Shown piece after piece: positions 1 to 9,767 of a stretch of DNA of 15,393 bases (positions within the stretch are counted from its first letter, which is position 1; the number at the start of each line of letters is the position of its first letter). The translations under genes were made by a program, and so were the position numbers. The DNA is from Spongospora subterranea. Its lineage: Eukaryota; Endomyxa; Phytomyxea; Plasmodiophorida; Plasmodiophoridae. Location of the stretch: NCBI GenBank assembly GCA_900404475.1, contig OUQQ01000373.1, positions 12,039-27,431 of the forward strand. Direction: 5' to 3'. The notes beneath the pieces are model-generated. The model did no database searches and was not told the DNA's origin. It was given only the letters and a program-made list of their open reading frames with translations.

Positions 1-214
1 GGTCAGAAAAACGCAGTCAGCGTGTACATATCATGTATGTACACTGATACCTAAGTCCGTGAGGGCAAACCGTGGAAGGAACCCACTGCTGCTGTCATCA
101 TATCCTGGTGCATATTTCAGTCCTGGCCATGACCGTCTAGGACAGATTGCCTAGGTTAAGCGATTCGAACCATCGGTTCATCGACTAATTGACTTGGCAG
201 TGCACCTGTTTTCT
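1..214 (+). promoter_or_regulatory. Upstream region / 5' leader of the RAP-domain gene
   Basis: No coding exon is recognisable here. An in-frame TAG at 152-154 closes the downstream reading frame, so the first in-frame ATG is at 215. A good 3' splice-site-like sequence (ATATTTCAG, ending at 120) could mark an intron acceptor in the leader or a trans-splice acceptor, but nothing in the window decides this. Confidence 0.35.
22..44. repeat. Perfect 9-bp inverted repeat with 5-nt loop
   Basis: Left arm GTGTACATA (22-30), loop TCATG (31-35), right arm TATGTACAC (36-44). It lies about 170 bp upstream of the first ATG of the RAP-domain gene. It could be a palindromic protein-binding site or a hairpin in a 5' leader. 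The sequence shows only the symmetry; a function is a guess. Confidence 0.5.
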
Positions 215-2632
215 ATGACTATCGTCAGAAAGGCGGCATACTTGTTCCGGTTTTTATCAGTTTCAGCGCAGCATGGACGGACCGAGCCCGAGATTGTGAC
301 CGCTATTTTATCCGGGAGGAAGGATCCTGCATCACTATCGCCTTTTATGTGGGACAATTTGCAAAGAAAACTGTTGACCCAGGTGAACTGTTTAGACACA
401 TCATCATTATCCAAAGCAGTTCACGCTCTCGCTAAGATGAACAAGGCAAATCGAACGCTTTTGGAAACAGTTGGTTTGCGCTCATTAGCAATAGACATCT
501 GTCAAACATCGTCGACGGTGCTGATTGACCTCGCCGATGCATTCGGTCGTAGCCGTTATTATCATGCCGACTTATTCAGGACTATTTCTTTGAAAGTTCA
601 TTCCGAAGTTTGCAAAGAGAAGCTCTCTTTGAGGAAAATGACGACATTGGCTGTGGCATGCGGCCGAGTTCTCTACCAAGATCAAAGTCTTTTCGACACA
701 CTTTCCCGTGGACTCATTGGTGAGGTCGATCGCATGTCAATTGCTACAATGGCGCACATTGTTTGGGCATTCGTTCGAACTCGCATGATCCATTGCGAAT
801 TGGCGCCAGAATTGCTTATTGCCATACAAAATCGACTCCTGATCGCATTTTCCGATCCTAATTTCTACATATCATGCTGCACGCAAAGCATCACAGATCT
901 AATGTGGGCCTATGCAGAAATCGGCGAAAAACTCGGGCGTTACGCCGAATCCTGTCAATTGATCAATTATCTGGCGAGGTTTCTGCAGCCTAAGATATTC
1001 GTATGCTCACCGCATTCGCTTTCCAGTCTCCTATGGGCATACGCCAAGATGAGCCCAAAAGAATTGGGATTTCAACCTATGGAAGACCTTCTGCAGCGAG
1101 CTGGCAATCACGCTCAACAACTAGTGCCAGTCTGTAGATCCAACGGCTGTTTAGCTACTATGATATGGTCGTTTTCCAAGGTCGATTTCTATCACGCTGG
1201 GTTTTTCCAGGCGTTGGGTGCACTGCCGTTGGGGCGCTGGTCAAGTTTCAGGCCGAAAGACCTTAGTCGAGCTGCTTGGGGGATCGCTAATTCTCAACAA
1301 CCCTCCCATTCATCTTTACAGAGCATTGCCGATGCTTCCGTTCAATGTTTCTCTAAATTTACTGCAAAGGAGTTATGTAGTGTGATTTGGAGCATTGCCA
1401 AGACGTGCCCGGCAGATTGTTTGACCTTTTTTGAAGCGGCTGTGCTGTTCGTCCCGCCGTTTTTCCCCGTCCTTACCAGCAATGAAATCATCACAACTCT
1501 ATCAGCGTTCACTATTGTCGACAATCTATCGGGGACGGGGGATCATCGCCGCCACAAACTTATCGATGACCTGATTCAGCAGATACAGCCCTATGTAATA
1601 GAGCTCTCGCCAAATGATTTAGCCATGCTATGTCGATCGGTAGGGACATGGAAAAGCGTTGATATCTCCCAGGGTGCACGCCCGCTCCTTGCAGAATGTG
1701 TTTCAAGACTTCATGCCGAAGGCTCGGACCTGATAAATCAATTTGTACCAATCGCTTTAGCTGATCTACTCGTCGGTCTTTCCCGAGCGGCGATATTTGA
1801 TGAAACAGTATTTTCTTTATCAGCGGTATGCTGCGCTGCTAAAATCAAAGGATTTCCCGTTGATTCGCTCATCAGCGCTGTGCAAAGTTTCGCCATCGCC
1901 GGTATGGACCATGCCAAATGGCTCAGTAAAGTAAACCGCCGTTTATGCGATATTTCTGCTACATTATCGCTTCGTCACATATCCGAGATCATGTTCCATC
2001 TAGCGACTTTATCATCTCTTGATGAAATCACGGCTTTACATTTTGCCAATCTGGTCCACCCAGAGCAATGCACTTCTGAGCAGCTCATCAAGGTCGCCTG
2101 GGCCGTTTGTGTGGCCTGTCCTGCCACTATTCACCCCGCTGGTCTTCAACCATTCTGGCATAATGCTGCTCCAATATTAGCGAGTTATTCCTTGCGTAAT
2201 GATATATCTGCATCTGACGAAGTTCTTTTGCAAAATGTTCGCCGTGATAGAGTTCACCAGCTCAAGCATATCCTGAACACCAATGACGACAAACAATGCG
2301 GTTTATTTCCTATTCAAGCCGAATGGAGGCAAGAAATCGTGTCGCTGTTAGAATTTCTGCAATATCGTGTCATGGCAAGCCGATGCCCTCTCTCTGGGTA
2401 TCATCTAGACGTGACCTTGCCTGAAAGGAAGATCGCCATTCTGCTAGAAGACCAGAGTTCATATGGACGATTATGCCATCAACCTTTCGGCCATACGGTT
2501 CTCCGGCGAAGGCATCTTTCCAGAGCGGGATGGAATGTCGTTCCCATTACGTGGTGGATGTGGTCAGCCCAAACTAATACCGATCTCGCCATCAAGTTCC
2601 TGATTTCGTGCGTCTCCCCCAATCAGACATGA
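215..2632 (+). CDS. RAP-domain protein with tandem helical (heptatricopeptide-like) repeats
   Basis: Single uninterrupted exon, 805 aa from the first ATG after an in-frame TAG at 152. The N-terminus (MTIVRKAAYLFRFLSVSAQ) is basic, hydrophobic and free of acidic residues, which suits a mitochondrial or plastid targeting peptide. The body has repeats with a recurring aliphatic-W-A/S/G pattern: VWAF near residue 184, MWAY 230, LWAY 274, IWSF 318, AWGI 355, VIWSI 392, VAWAV 629. These are spaced 37-46 residues apart. The C-terminus (about 735-797) fits a RAP domain: RKIAILLED, then a G-T-x-LRRRxL block, GWNVVPITWW and a closing helix. RAP proteins of this build (FASTK-like in animals, expanded in Apicomplexa) act in organellar RNA processing or translation. 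The RNA target cannot be read from sequence. The lack of introns contrasts with every complete neighbour. It converges on the 3046-3940 gene. Confidence 0.85.
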   Translation: MTIVRKAAYLFRFLSVSAQHGRTEPEIVTAILSGRKDPASLSPFMWDNLQRKLLTQVNCLDTSSLSKAVHALAKMNKANRTLLETVGLRSLAIDICQTSSTVLIDLADAFGRSRYYHADLFRTISLKVHSEVCKEKLSLRKMTTLAVACGRVLYQDQSLFDTLSRGLIGEVDRMSIATMAHIVWAFVRTRMIHCELAPELLIAIQNRLLIAFSDPNFYISCCTQSITDLMWAYAEIGEKLGRYAESCQLINYLARFLQPKIFVCSPHSLSSLLWAYAKMSPKELGFQPMEDLLQRAGNHAQQLVPVCRSNGCLATMIWSFSKVDFYHAGFFQALGALPLGRWSSFRPKDLSRAAWGIANSQQPSHSSLQSIADASVQCFSKFTAKELCSVIWSIAKTCPADCLTFFEAAVLFVPPFFPVLTSNEIITTLSAFTIVDNLSGTGDHRRHKLIDDLIQQIQPYVIELSPNDLAMLCRSVGTWKSVDISQGARPLLAECVSRLHAEGSDLINQFVPIALADLLVGLSRAAIFDETVFSLSAVCCAAKIKGFPVDSLISAVQSFAIAGMDHAKWLSKVNRRLCDISATLSLRHISEIMFHLATLSSLDEITALHFANLVHPEQCTSEQLIKVAWAVCVACPATIHPAGLQPFWHNAAPILASYSLRNDISASDEVLLQNVRRDRVHQLKHILNTNDDKQCGLFPIQAEWRQEIVSLLEFLQYRVMASRCPLSGYHLDVTLPERKIAILLEDQSSYGRLCHQPFGHTVLRRRHLSRAGWNVVPITWWMWSAQTNTDLAIKFLISCVSPNQT

Positions 2633-2788
2633 TACGGGACGTGTTTATCTGCCTTCCTTCCTAGCGGTTGTCAGTTGACCTGCAGGGTTCATGTTTGGCT
2701 GAATGTCTATGTTTTGAGAGAAGTAGATGAGCTGGACGAACCTGTTGGATGAAGGGGTTTTTCCCCACTGATTGACTGCAATTTCTCT

Positions 2789-2794
2789 AATAAA
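2789..2794 (+). other. AATAAA, candidate polyadenylation signal of the RAP gene
   Basis: Canonical hexamer on the plus strand about 157 nt after the RAP stop codon, in an AT-rich stretch. It fits a 3'UTR end for the plus-strand gene. Cleavage has not been shown. Confidence 0.4.
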
Positions 2795-2920
2795 TTAACT
2801 ATTTATGAATTTGAACCTAACCGACATACACTCAGTACCAAATCGAAGTCACCCAATGACTTTTGAAACTTCTCCTTTTGGGTCAGAGTTGTTGTCTTCA
2901 GGACAAAAATAGTCAGCAAC

Positions 2921-2926
2921 TTTATT
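2921..2926 (-). other. AATAAA on minus strand, candidate polyadenylation signal
   Basis: TTTATT on the plus strand reads AATAAA on the minus strand. It lies about 120 nt beyond the proposed TGA stop (3046-3048) of the minus-strand membrane-protein gene. This gives mild support to a transcript that runs past 3290. Confidence 0.35.
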
Positions 2927-3045
2927 ACAACATCAATCCTGTTTCACAGTTGGCCAAAGGTCAGTGATGAAGAGATATTTTTGGACCTGGAATGATGTTC
3001 AATTTACGGTCGGAAACGCACACGGCGCTCTGGTTGAACGGAAAT

Positions 3046-3940
3046 TCAGGGTTTATAAGCGTGTTCGGCGCTCAACGATCCCTCATAGGTGTCCAGATTA
3101 GTTTGAAGCGAAAAAAAAAACCTGCACGAATAATCAAGTAAATTGTTTCGGCGACTCTGGCGACAACAAAGCCGCCGATCCATCAATGCAATTTCGGCTT
3201 CTATTCTTGGCAGTTTTGATTATCGCAAGCTATCTATTGTCCTTACCTGTTCTTGCACGTCGTAACTTTTCCAACCATTCGCAAACACGTCATTTGGCGA
3301 GCTCAAGAACCGTTTGTTTAGATTTCCTCAAGCGGCGATGTGAGTGGTCAACGAGATTTTTTGTCAATGCATCATTCTGCCGCAGCCGGTCGACCTCTCT
3401 CTGCTCGTTTTAGTTGACTGCATTAGCCCACTCACCAGATGTGCACTTTCACGAAGAATTGGACGGATGATTTTTTCAACTCGAAATCTGTCGGTCAGTG
3501 GTCTAGTGGCATGTTGTTTATGATGATTACGATTTTCCTTGCGCTTGCTCTTGCCAGAATTTCTTCTTCCATTCCCGGTCGGATTCAGAATCGAATCGTT
3601 TTGGAACTTGAAAGATAACTTGCCGCTTCAAGTGTCCTGATTGACCTGATTAGCGAAAATTTGAATGGAGAGCGGCGAAAAGCAATGCACCTTCATTGTC
3701 GAAAACGGTTTCGACATTCTCGTCGTCGTTGTCAGACCAGTAGGACGATATGAACTTGACTAAATGAGCATTCTCTGTCGTGTAGTAGTCGAAAATCAAT
3801 ATTCCAACGACGATCGCCACGACCAGGATCAGGACGCGAACCAGAACCACCTTTGTGTCGAGTCTTCTCCTGATTATCGAGTTGAGATCCAGCTCCATAG
3901 GATCGAACGGGGCATTCCCCTTCGCCCAACGCTTCATCAT
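3046..3940 (-). CDS. Small single-pass membrane protein with basic coiled-coil tail, six exons
   Basis: Not recognised as a known family. Proposed exons on the minus strand: 3940-3691, 3645-3531, 3487-3436, 3400-3311, 3265-3247, 3200-3046. This closes in phase to 226 aa. Introns are 45, 43, 35, 45 and 46 nt, with donors GTGCAT, GTAATC, GTGAGT, GTTCTT and GTAAGG. The start is the first of two adjacent ATGs. Residues about 33-53 form one strong membrane helix (VVLVRVLILVVAIVVGILIF) preceded by RRR, so the N-terminus is probably cytosolic. An acidic stretch (SDNDDENVETV) follows, then a charged, Lys/Arg-rich helical tail (FWQEQAQGK, REVDRLRQNDALTKN) with coiled-coil character. Exons 1-4 are the safer part. 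The 19-nt exon 5 and exon 6 (with a T10 run) are less sure. If the 45-nt intron 3310-3266 is retained, the protein stops at 3290 with 175 aa. It is divergent from the small gene at 4104. Confidence 0.5.
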
Positions 3941-4103
3941 CGCCAACGTAGAATGATAATGATAAACTATGGACCTCGGTTTGTGACGGGGAGACCGAGA
4001 CCGACATGAACTGCAGTATCGGTCGGAAACCCTGCAACAGATTATCGCCCGATGTCATCAGGTCTGCAGATTAATTGGAAGAAAGGATGCTGCTCATTCA
4101 GCA

Positions 4104-4705
4104 ATGATTAGTTGCATCAGGGGTTTACTGTTCGACATTAGACGCTCTTTTCACCGTAATCTTGGACCAGATCCAGTTTATCTGAGCGGGTATTGGCAAC
4201 TCGTACACAAAAATTACTCGTTGACTTGACACGGTTTTCACTGGCATATCATATTTTTGATAGTATTACCATTTCCAGCGCGTCAAAGGACTTTATTGAA
4301 GACATGGCCTTTCCATCCTTGATGGTGCCTCATAGACTGGTCGGTCTCGAGAGGTCGCATTGTAATGGATTCAACCGACGTCCTCATAACTAGAGATGTT
4401 ATTGAAGGAAAATGCACCCCATGGAATTATTAAAATCTGGGATTGGGAGTGGACAAAGAATACAAACTGAATGAACTGAAGCTAACACAGCGAGAAGTGT
4501 GGTCGGAATATTATGATATTGGTCAAGTTTCTGTGGAACATTGTGGACAGACCAGGTTCACCCAGTAGTCAAGGCGATTTCCAATAGCCAGGGAGACGAT
4601 CACATGAGGCTGGAGACCATGATGATTTCTGTAGGGGAAGGATTGTGTATGGGTTGTGTTCAACCTCAATACTTTAAGGGTGTTTTAAACGTTCATTATC
4701 TATAA
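4104..4705 (+). CDS. Unrecognised small protein, four-exon model
   Basis: Family not recognised. Proposed exons 4104-4219, 4279-4361, 4450-4526 and 4592-4705 close in phase to 129 aa ending at TAA. Introns are 59, 88 and 65 nt. The segments look coding: an N-terminal basic amphipathic helix (MISCIRGLLFDIRRSFHRN), aromatic-rich VYLSGYWQLVHKNYS, FPSLMVPHRLVGLE, then EYKLNELKLTQREVWSEYY, and a C-terminus with VGEGLCMGCVQPQYF. The same frame is open from 3987 upstream of the ATG and reads LQQIIARCHQVCRLIGRKD, so an upstream exon with another start is possible. The 88-nt intron is the weakest point. Skipping it and using a 40-nt intron (4355-4394) instead gives a frame that hits TAA after TPWNY. 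The basic N-terminus would suit a mitochondrial protein, but that is only inference. Confidence 0.4.
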
Positions 4706-5203
4706 ACGTGGACCAAACTATCGATTGGCCAATTAGCTTGTTAGACGACAAAATTTCCAGCCATAAATCTCTTACGGTACAATAATCACGCTGCGCTAAT
4801 GATAATCAGGAAATTCATGTTTGTAATTTTCAACACAGTCTCACATCCAGCTAACAGTCCATAAACAGCTCTTTTTGTTCTGTTGTTCTTGATCGATTAT
4901 GTCATCAGTCATCACGCCACTTCTCTGATCAACCTCGTACGACTCACACAAGCGTCATTTCAGGATTCGGTTTTATCACATCAGGACCAGAACCGTGCAA
5001 TTATTGCTCTACTTTCCCCTAAGTGATTGTTGAGACGATGGCGCTATCTTCATTGACCAGTGAACCGATGATACTCGCTCATAACCCCTGGTCAGACTGG
5101 GGTGTCCGTGGCAGAGTGTACTCCAGACTGACGAGGGACGAGGGGCGAGGGGGCCACGCCATCACCAGACCGGATAGACACAAAGAACAAACAGTAGTGC
5201 AGG
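4706..5203 (+). promoter_or_regulatory. Upstream region of the ABC transporter gene
   Basis: About 500 bp with no supportable exon. The first half is AT-rich and the last 130 bp is G-rich (GGGACGAGGGGCGAGGGGGCC around 5136-5156). A 65-codon frame from 5023, with an ATG at 5038, is open across the end of this region. It could supply an alternative upstream exon of the ABC gene, but it has no conserved ABC sequence. Promoter plus 5'UTR is the simplest reading. Confidence 0.4.
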
Positions 5204-8200
5204 ATGGCGATGAACAATAATGGACGCGCTGGTTCCTGGGATGGGTCCATACAGATGATGCCCATCTCCTCTGCTGGCGCCGTCGACCTGCAAATGCGGG
5301 ACCCGTTATCGTTCGGGAAAGTGCCACCGATCACGATTGGGGTTAATGTGGCGACCGTTCGGACGCCTGGGAAATCCACCCTTCTTGAAAAGATCAATGT
5401 GCATATTCCTTCTGGCTCATTATTGGCCATCATGGTCAGCGATTCGAGCCATTGCTTGGAATATCTGATCATAATCAAGTTCTTAATTCAGTGTCGTTCT
5501 TTTTTAGGGTGGATCAGGAAGCGGTAAAACGACCCTGCTTAACGTGATGGCTGGTCGGACCGCTGGGTTGAAAATCTCAGGCGATGTTTTTTTCAACGGG
5601 AAGCGGCTTTCAGAAGAGATTCGACAACGATCAATGGGATACGTGCATCAGCAAGATACGTACGATGCCTTTCCCAGAAAGATTTCGCGAATCGCACATT
5701 AATCCGCTTGATTACCCATCCAGGTTGCTACCGTATTTATCGGTTCGAGACACCCTCAGATATGCAGCCCGGCTCCGACTACCACAGTCTCTCTCGACCG
5801 CTGACCGAAACGATCTGGTCGAGAAGGTGATACTGGAACTGGGTCTCAAAGATTGTTCAACTACGATGATTGGAGATGAATGGAAAAAAGGTATATCTGG
5901 AGGAGAAAAGCGACGTGTTAGGTAATCTTAGCGACATGGGTTTCTCATCTGCGTGTTTACTTTTCAAACTCAGTGTCGCTACTCAACTTCTGGTAAATCC
6001 TTCGGTGATATTTATGGATGAACCTACCACTGGTCTAGATGCATTTTCTGCGAAATCCCTTGTTGAAACGTTGGTCTCGCTTTGCAAACGGGGCCGAACG
6101 ATAATTGTTTCGATCCATCAGCCGCGTTCTGATATTTTCAGTCTTTTCAACCAAGTTGTTCTTTTAGCAAAAGGCAGACTGGTTTATGCAGGAAGTCGCG
6201 AAACTGTGTTTTCCTATTTCAACATTCTCGGGTGCCATGTTCCGGATGGCGTTAACGGTGCCGATTTCTTGATCGATATATCCACAGTTGATCTCCGCGC
6301 GGAAGATACATTGCTGACAAGTCGCGCTCGTGTTGCCAAGTTAATCGACGCTTGGCACTCGGAAAGTCATACCTCAACATTCACCAAATCCGATTTCGAT
6401 GCTTCTGGTTTAAACGCATCTTATCCTGATGGCGTTAAGGCTCTCTGCCAAATTCGTGTGCTTTCTGGCAGGTTCTTCGTCAATATGATTTCTGATCGAT
6501 TAACAGTTTTGGGGACGTTCGCCCAAATGCTCTTCCTAAGTTTGGCAATTGGCCTTATTTTCTTTCAACTCGACGAGTCTCCCGTAAGCTAATTTCATCA
6601 AAGTACTTTTATCTGACGAATCAATTTCAGGCTGGTTTGCTTGCACGGAAGTCTGCTTTGTATATCATAAGCTCCTTGCAATCATACCTCTCGTTGATGT
6701 TCATCATTTGGAAGCTTTGTAACGAGTAAACGTCTTTGAAATGGATTTGCTCTGTCGGACCCTTATTTCTCCATTCCGTGGACAGAATGATCGTTTTCGA
6801 TCGTGAACGGATGGACAGAATGTACTCCGTCTTTGCTTATCTTTGTTCATGGTTCCTTGTCAATACGGTCCTGTACTTCGTTTTGGCGGTTTGTTTCTCG
6901 CTCATTGTTTATCCAATGGTTGGGTTCCGTTCCGACCACTTAATATTTCACTTCAGTATATTCTGCTTGTGTATTCTGATGTTGCAGCTTGTGACGTACG
7001 CGAATTGGGTTTTCATCATCGACATAATAACTTCTCAAATGTTTTGTTCAGGATTTCTTTTGCCTTCCTCTGCGTATCGATCAGCCGTGATTTCGCGTTG
7101 TCGTCTCTAATAGCAAGTGAGTTGACAGTCAATTCCCGAAAACAACCCTGATTTTGTTTCCTCAGACGGAATATTCACCTTTATCTCTTTGTCATCGGGT
7201 TTTTTTATTCCGATCAATGCAATCCCTGTGTACCTGAAATGGATCCAGCACATCGGCTACGTCAGTTATTGTCTCCAGATTTTTGCATCTAATGAATTCG
7301 ATGGCAATGAGTACAATTGTCCCAGCATTCCCCCGGGTTCGCCGGGGTGCTCTGGCAACGCAATGTTACTCCAATTAGGATTTGTTGCGAATATTATCTT
7401 TCCGTTTTTCATGCTCGTTGTCTTATTTTTCAGCATGATGATTATCGCAGCATTGATTTTACAATTGTTTCCGAAAGGTCGCGGGAGTCACTCCAACAAG
7501 TACGAAAGCTCGTTTGCCGCTAACGGGTTTCAGATAGAACCGCCGGCCCAAATAGCACCGATCAATACTGTTCCTGCCGTCACTGTAGAGGTCGATAATC
7601 TCTCATATACTCTTCATCGCAGACAAATGTTCTCGAGAAGCACTGTGGTGATACCCGTTTTGCAATCTATCAATGCGCGGTTTTCCCCTGGAAAGTTAAC
7701 CGCCATTATGGGTGCTTCTGGCTGCGGAAAGTCCACTTTTCTGCAGTTGCTTCATTGCAAGCAGCCGCGAGTTAATTCATCAATAACCTGGGATAGTGCC
7801 GGGCGCATTTTGCACAATGGCGTTATGCTATCTGCCAACCAAGTTGAAAAAGTTACTGCCTCGGTTAGGCAAGAAGATTCACACTTATTGCCTGCTCTGA
7901 CGGCGAGAGAGACCTTGTACTACGCCGCGATGCTCCGGTTGCCGCATTTGCAAAAAAAAGAACGGGTGGCCAAAGCAGAAGCGGTCATCACTGAATTGCA
8001 GCTTAGCGAATGTGCTAACACAGCTGTTGGAGGGCCTAAATGCAAGGTATAATCTAAACAGTACTCTCCTCTTCAATGGTGTAATATGGGATCTCTCAGG
8101 GTCTATCTGGTGGTGAGAAAAGAAGGGTGTCTGTAGGCCTGGCTATGCTTACTGACCCAGCTGTGTTATTGCTTGACGAACCGACCTCAGTAAAAATGAG

Positions 8201-9633
8201 CCGCTACCGTATGATGGCTTTTATCATCAGCTCAACGTTGACTTTCTTAGGGACTTGATGCTGCTACCGCCAAAAGCATGATTATGAGTTTGAAGGCTAT
8301 AGCATTATCAGGAAGAACCGTTGTTTGCACTATTCATCAACCGCGATCCGATATTGTCCCTTTTTTTGACTATGTACTATTATTGGCTCATGGAGGGCTG
8401 GTTGTCTTCTTTGGAACAATTCCAGAGATGATTGGTCACTTCACAAATATGGGGTTCCCAATGCCACAATTGACAAACCCAGCCGATTTTGCAATTGATC
8501 TGGCATCAATTGACTTGAGGAACAAGGATAGCGAAGACGCCTCGTCGTCTCGAGTGGTTTCACTGGTTAATGCATGGGCGGTGATCACCACGCCCAACAC
8601 TCTTTCAGTTTTCGCTGGGAGCGGCAATCTACAGCGACTTCATAAAAAGTCAATGTCTTCGCTTTTGGCGATGCCGTTGCTGCTGTCTCGCTCTTTACGT
8701 AATATTTCTCGACAAGTTGAGGTCATATTCGCGCGTCTAATGCAAATGGTAACTTTGGGTCTCGTTCTCGCTGCATATTTTACCCCATTGGGCCACGACC
8801 AGGCGTCGGCCACCAACCGAATTGGTTTACTTGTATGTGCCGGGTTTATCGTTTTGCTGTGACATAACCTTTGCTGATGTATAGCAACAAACCGGCTCGT
8901 TGGTTTTCATTGGCATGCTTAACTGCATATCTATTTTTCCGCAAGAACTCAAATTGTTCCGGTTCGAGTCTCAGGATTATTCAATTGGCACGTTTTTTCT
9001 CACTTACACAGCAATTGAAATCCCATTCGGTATTCGACTGGTATGAAACTCTTCCAACACTTATAACGCCTACCAGAAATTGTGGGATGCTTATTGTGGG
9101 CCAGCATTTCAAATTTCATGATTGGACTTGAGATCAGCTTTACCCTAAATGCATTTGTCGCATTCGCTTTAGTGAATGCCGGGGAAAGTATCGGAATTGC
9201 ATTTTGTTCTTTGGTGAGCATACTTTTACTGTCCCATTCTTGGCGTGCTAAACTTGTTTCATTTCAGATTTCAGAGCCTGGATTTTCTGTTCAAATCATG
9301 AGCTCCTTTATTAGTATCATGTGTATCATGGCCGGTTTCCTTAGGTAACGACAATTTCAAAATGTTGCCACATGTTTTTTCAATACTTTTGCAACCAGTA
9401 TAAACATGCCAGAGTTCCTCGACGTGATAAATCGTATCTCCATGATTCGATATGTCGCCCGGGCACAGGCCGCTCAGGAATTCCGATCCATGACTTTCAG
9501 CTGCCCTGATCATACTACCTGTCAATTCGGTACTGGAAGCGAGGTCTTATCGCTACTGCGATTCGACAGCAGCGATTCTGGATTTTTCTCTGCCATCATA
9601 GGGATCTGCGCTACGATGATCTGTTGTGTGTAG
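5204..9633 (+). CDS. Full-size ABCG-type ABC transporter, (NBD-TMD)x2, 14 exons
   Basis: Exons 5204-5434, 5508-5659, 5724-5921, 5974-6583, 6631-6725, 6786-6995, 7052-7116, 7166-8046, 8100-8189, 8251-8832, 8885-9029, 9077-9213, 9268-9344, 9399-9633 total 3708 nt, giving 1235 aa. The 13 introns are 47-73 nt. The start is the first ATG after an in-frame TAG at 5195. NBD1: Walker [10 protein letters not shown] (Lys84), Q-loop Gln126, signature SGGEK 186-190, Walker B IFMDE (Glu210), His242. TMD1 runs about 385-640. NBD2: Walker [10 protein letters not shown] (Lys709), Gln756, signature LSGGEK 816-821, Walker B LLLDE (Glu841), His873. TMD2 runs about 980-1235. The TMD motifs [19 protein letters not shown] and NAGESIGI and Cys-containing outer loops ([20 protein letters not shown]) are ABCG-like. 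Nucleotide-binding domain first, membrane domain second, defines ABCG. Such pumps move lipids or drugs across membranes; the substrate is unknown. Both ATPase sites look intact. It converges on the AMMECR1 gene. Confidence 0.95.
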
Positions 9634-9767
9634 ACGTTTCTTGACATTGTGTATATTTATAAGCTTACTTGCGTTCTTTTGACCCAGACCGAATAATATC
9701 GTTTGTAATCATGAAACTATCAATTAATAGACAATAACATTTGAAATAACTTATTGACGTACGGCAA
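9634..9767. other. Short convergent spacer between ABC and AMMECR1 genes
   Basis: Only 134 bp separate the two stop codons. The sequence is AT-rich and must hold both 3'UTR ends, or the transcripts overlap antisense. No canonical AATAAA is seen on either strand within it. Confidence 0.5.

Larger units (their letters stand above)
2633..3045. other. Convergent intergenic region / two 3'UTRs
   Basis: About 410 bp without a supportable coding exon on either strand. It lies between the stop of the plus-strand RAP gene and the proposed stop of the minus-strand gene. The two candidate polyadenylation hexamers (2789-2794 plus, 2921-2926 minus) do not make the transcripts overlap. Confidence 0.5.

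Noticed and set aside
155..185. tRNA-like T-loop (GGTTCGAATC on the minus strand)
   Set aside because: The T-stem does not pair properly, and no acceptor stem or anticodon arm can be placed around it.
3111..3120. A10 run as a retroposon tail
   Set aside because: No target-site duplication or retroelement coding sequence nearby. On the minus strand it can be read as Phe codons in the last exon of the membrane-protein gene.
3186..3413. Plus-strand frame with a convincing signal-peptide-like start (MQFRLLFLAVLIIASYLL)
   Set aside because: It lies antisense to phase-consistent minus-strand exons with good splice sites. It has no conserved domain after the leader, and Leu-rich antisense frames arise opposite Lys/Glu-rich coiled-coil codons. 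Not fully excluded.
3439..3618. Plus-strand 59-codon frame resembling a copper-transporter (Ctr) N-terminal half
   Set aside because: Only a vague hydrophobic and Met-rich likeness; the remaining helices are missing, and it is the complement of exons 2 and 3 of the minus-strand gene.
3764..4009. Plus-strand 81-codon frame
   Set aside because: Antisense to exon 1 of the membrane-protein gene; its composition is His/Asp/Arg-rich and not protein-like.
5023..5220. Plus-strand frame as an upstream exon of the ABC gene
   Set aside because: It is in a different frame, has no ABC-like sequence, and the ATG at 5204 already follows an in-frame stop. Kept only as an alternative.
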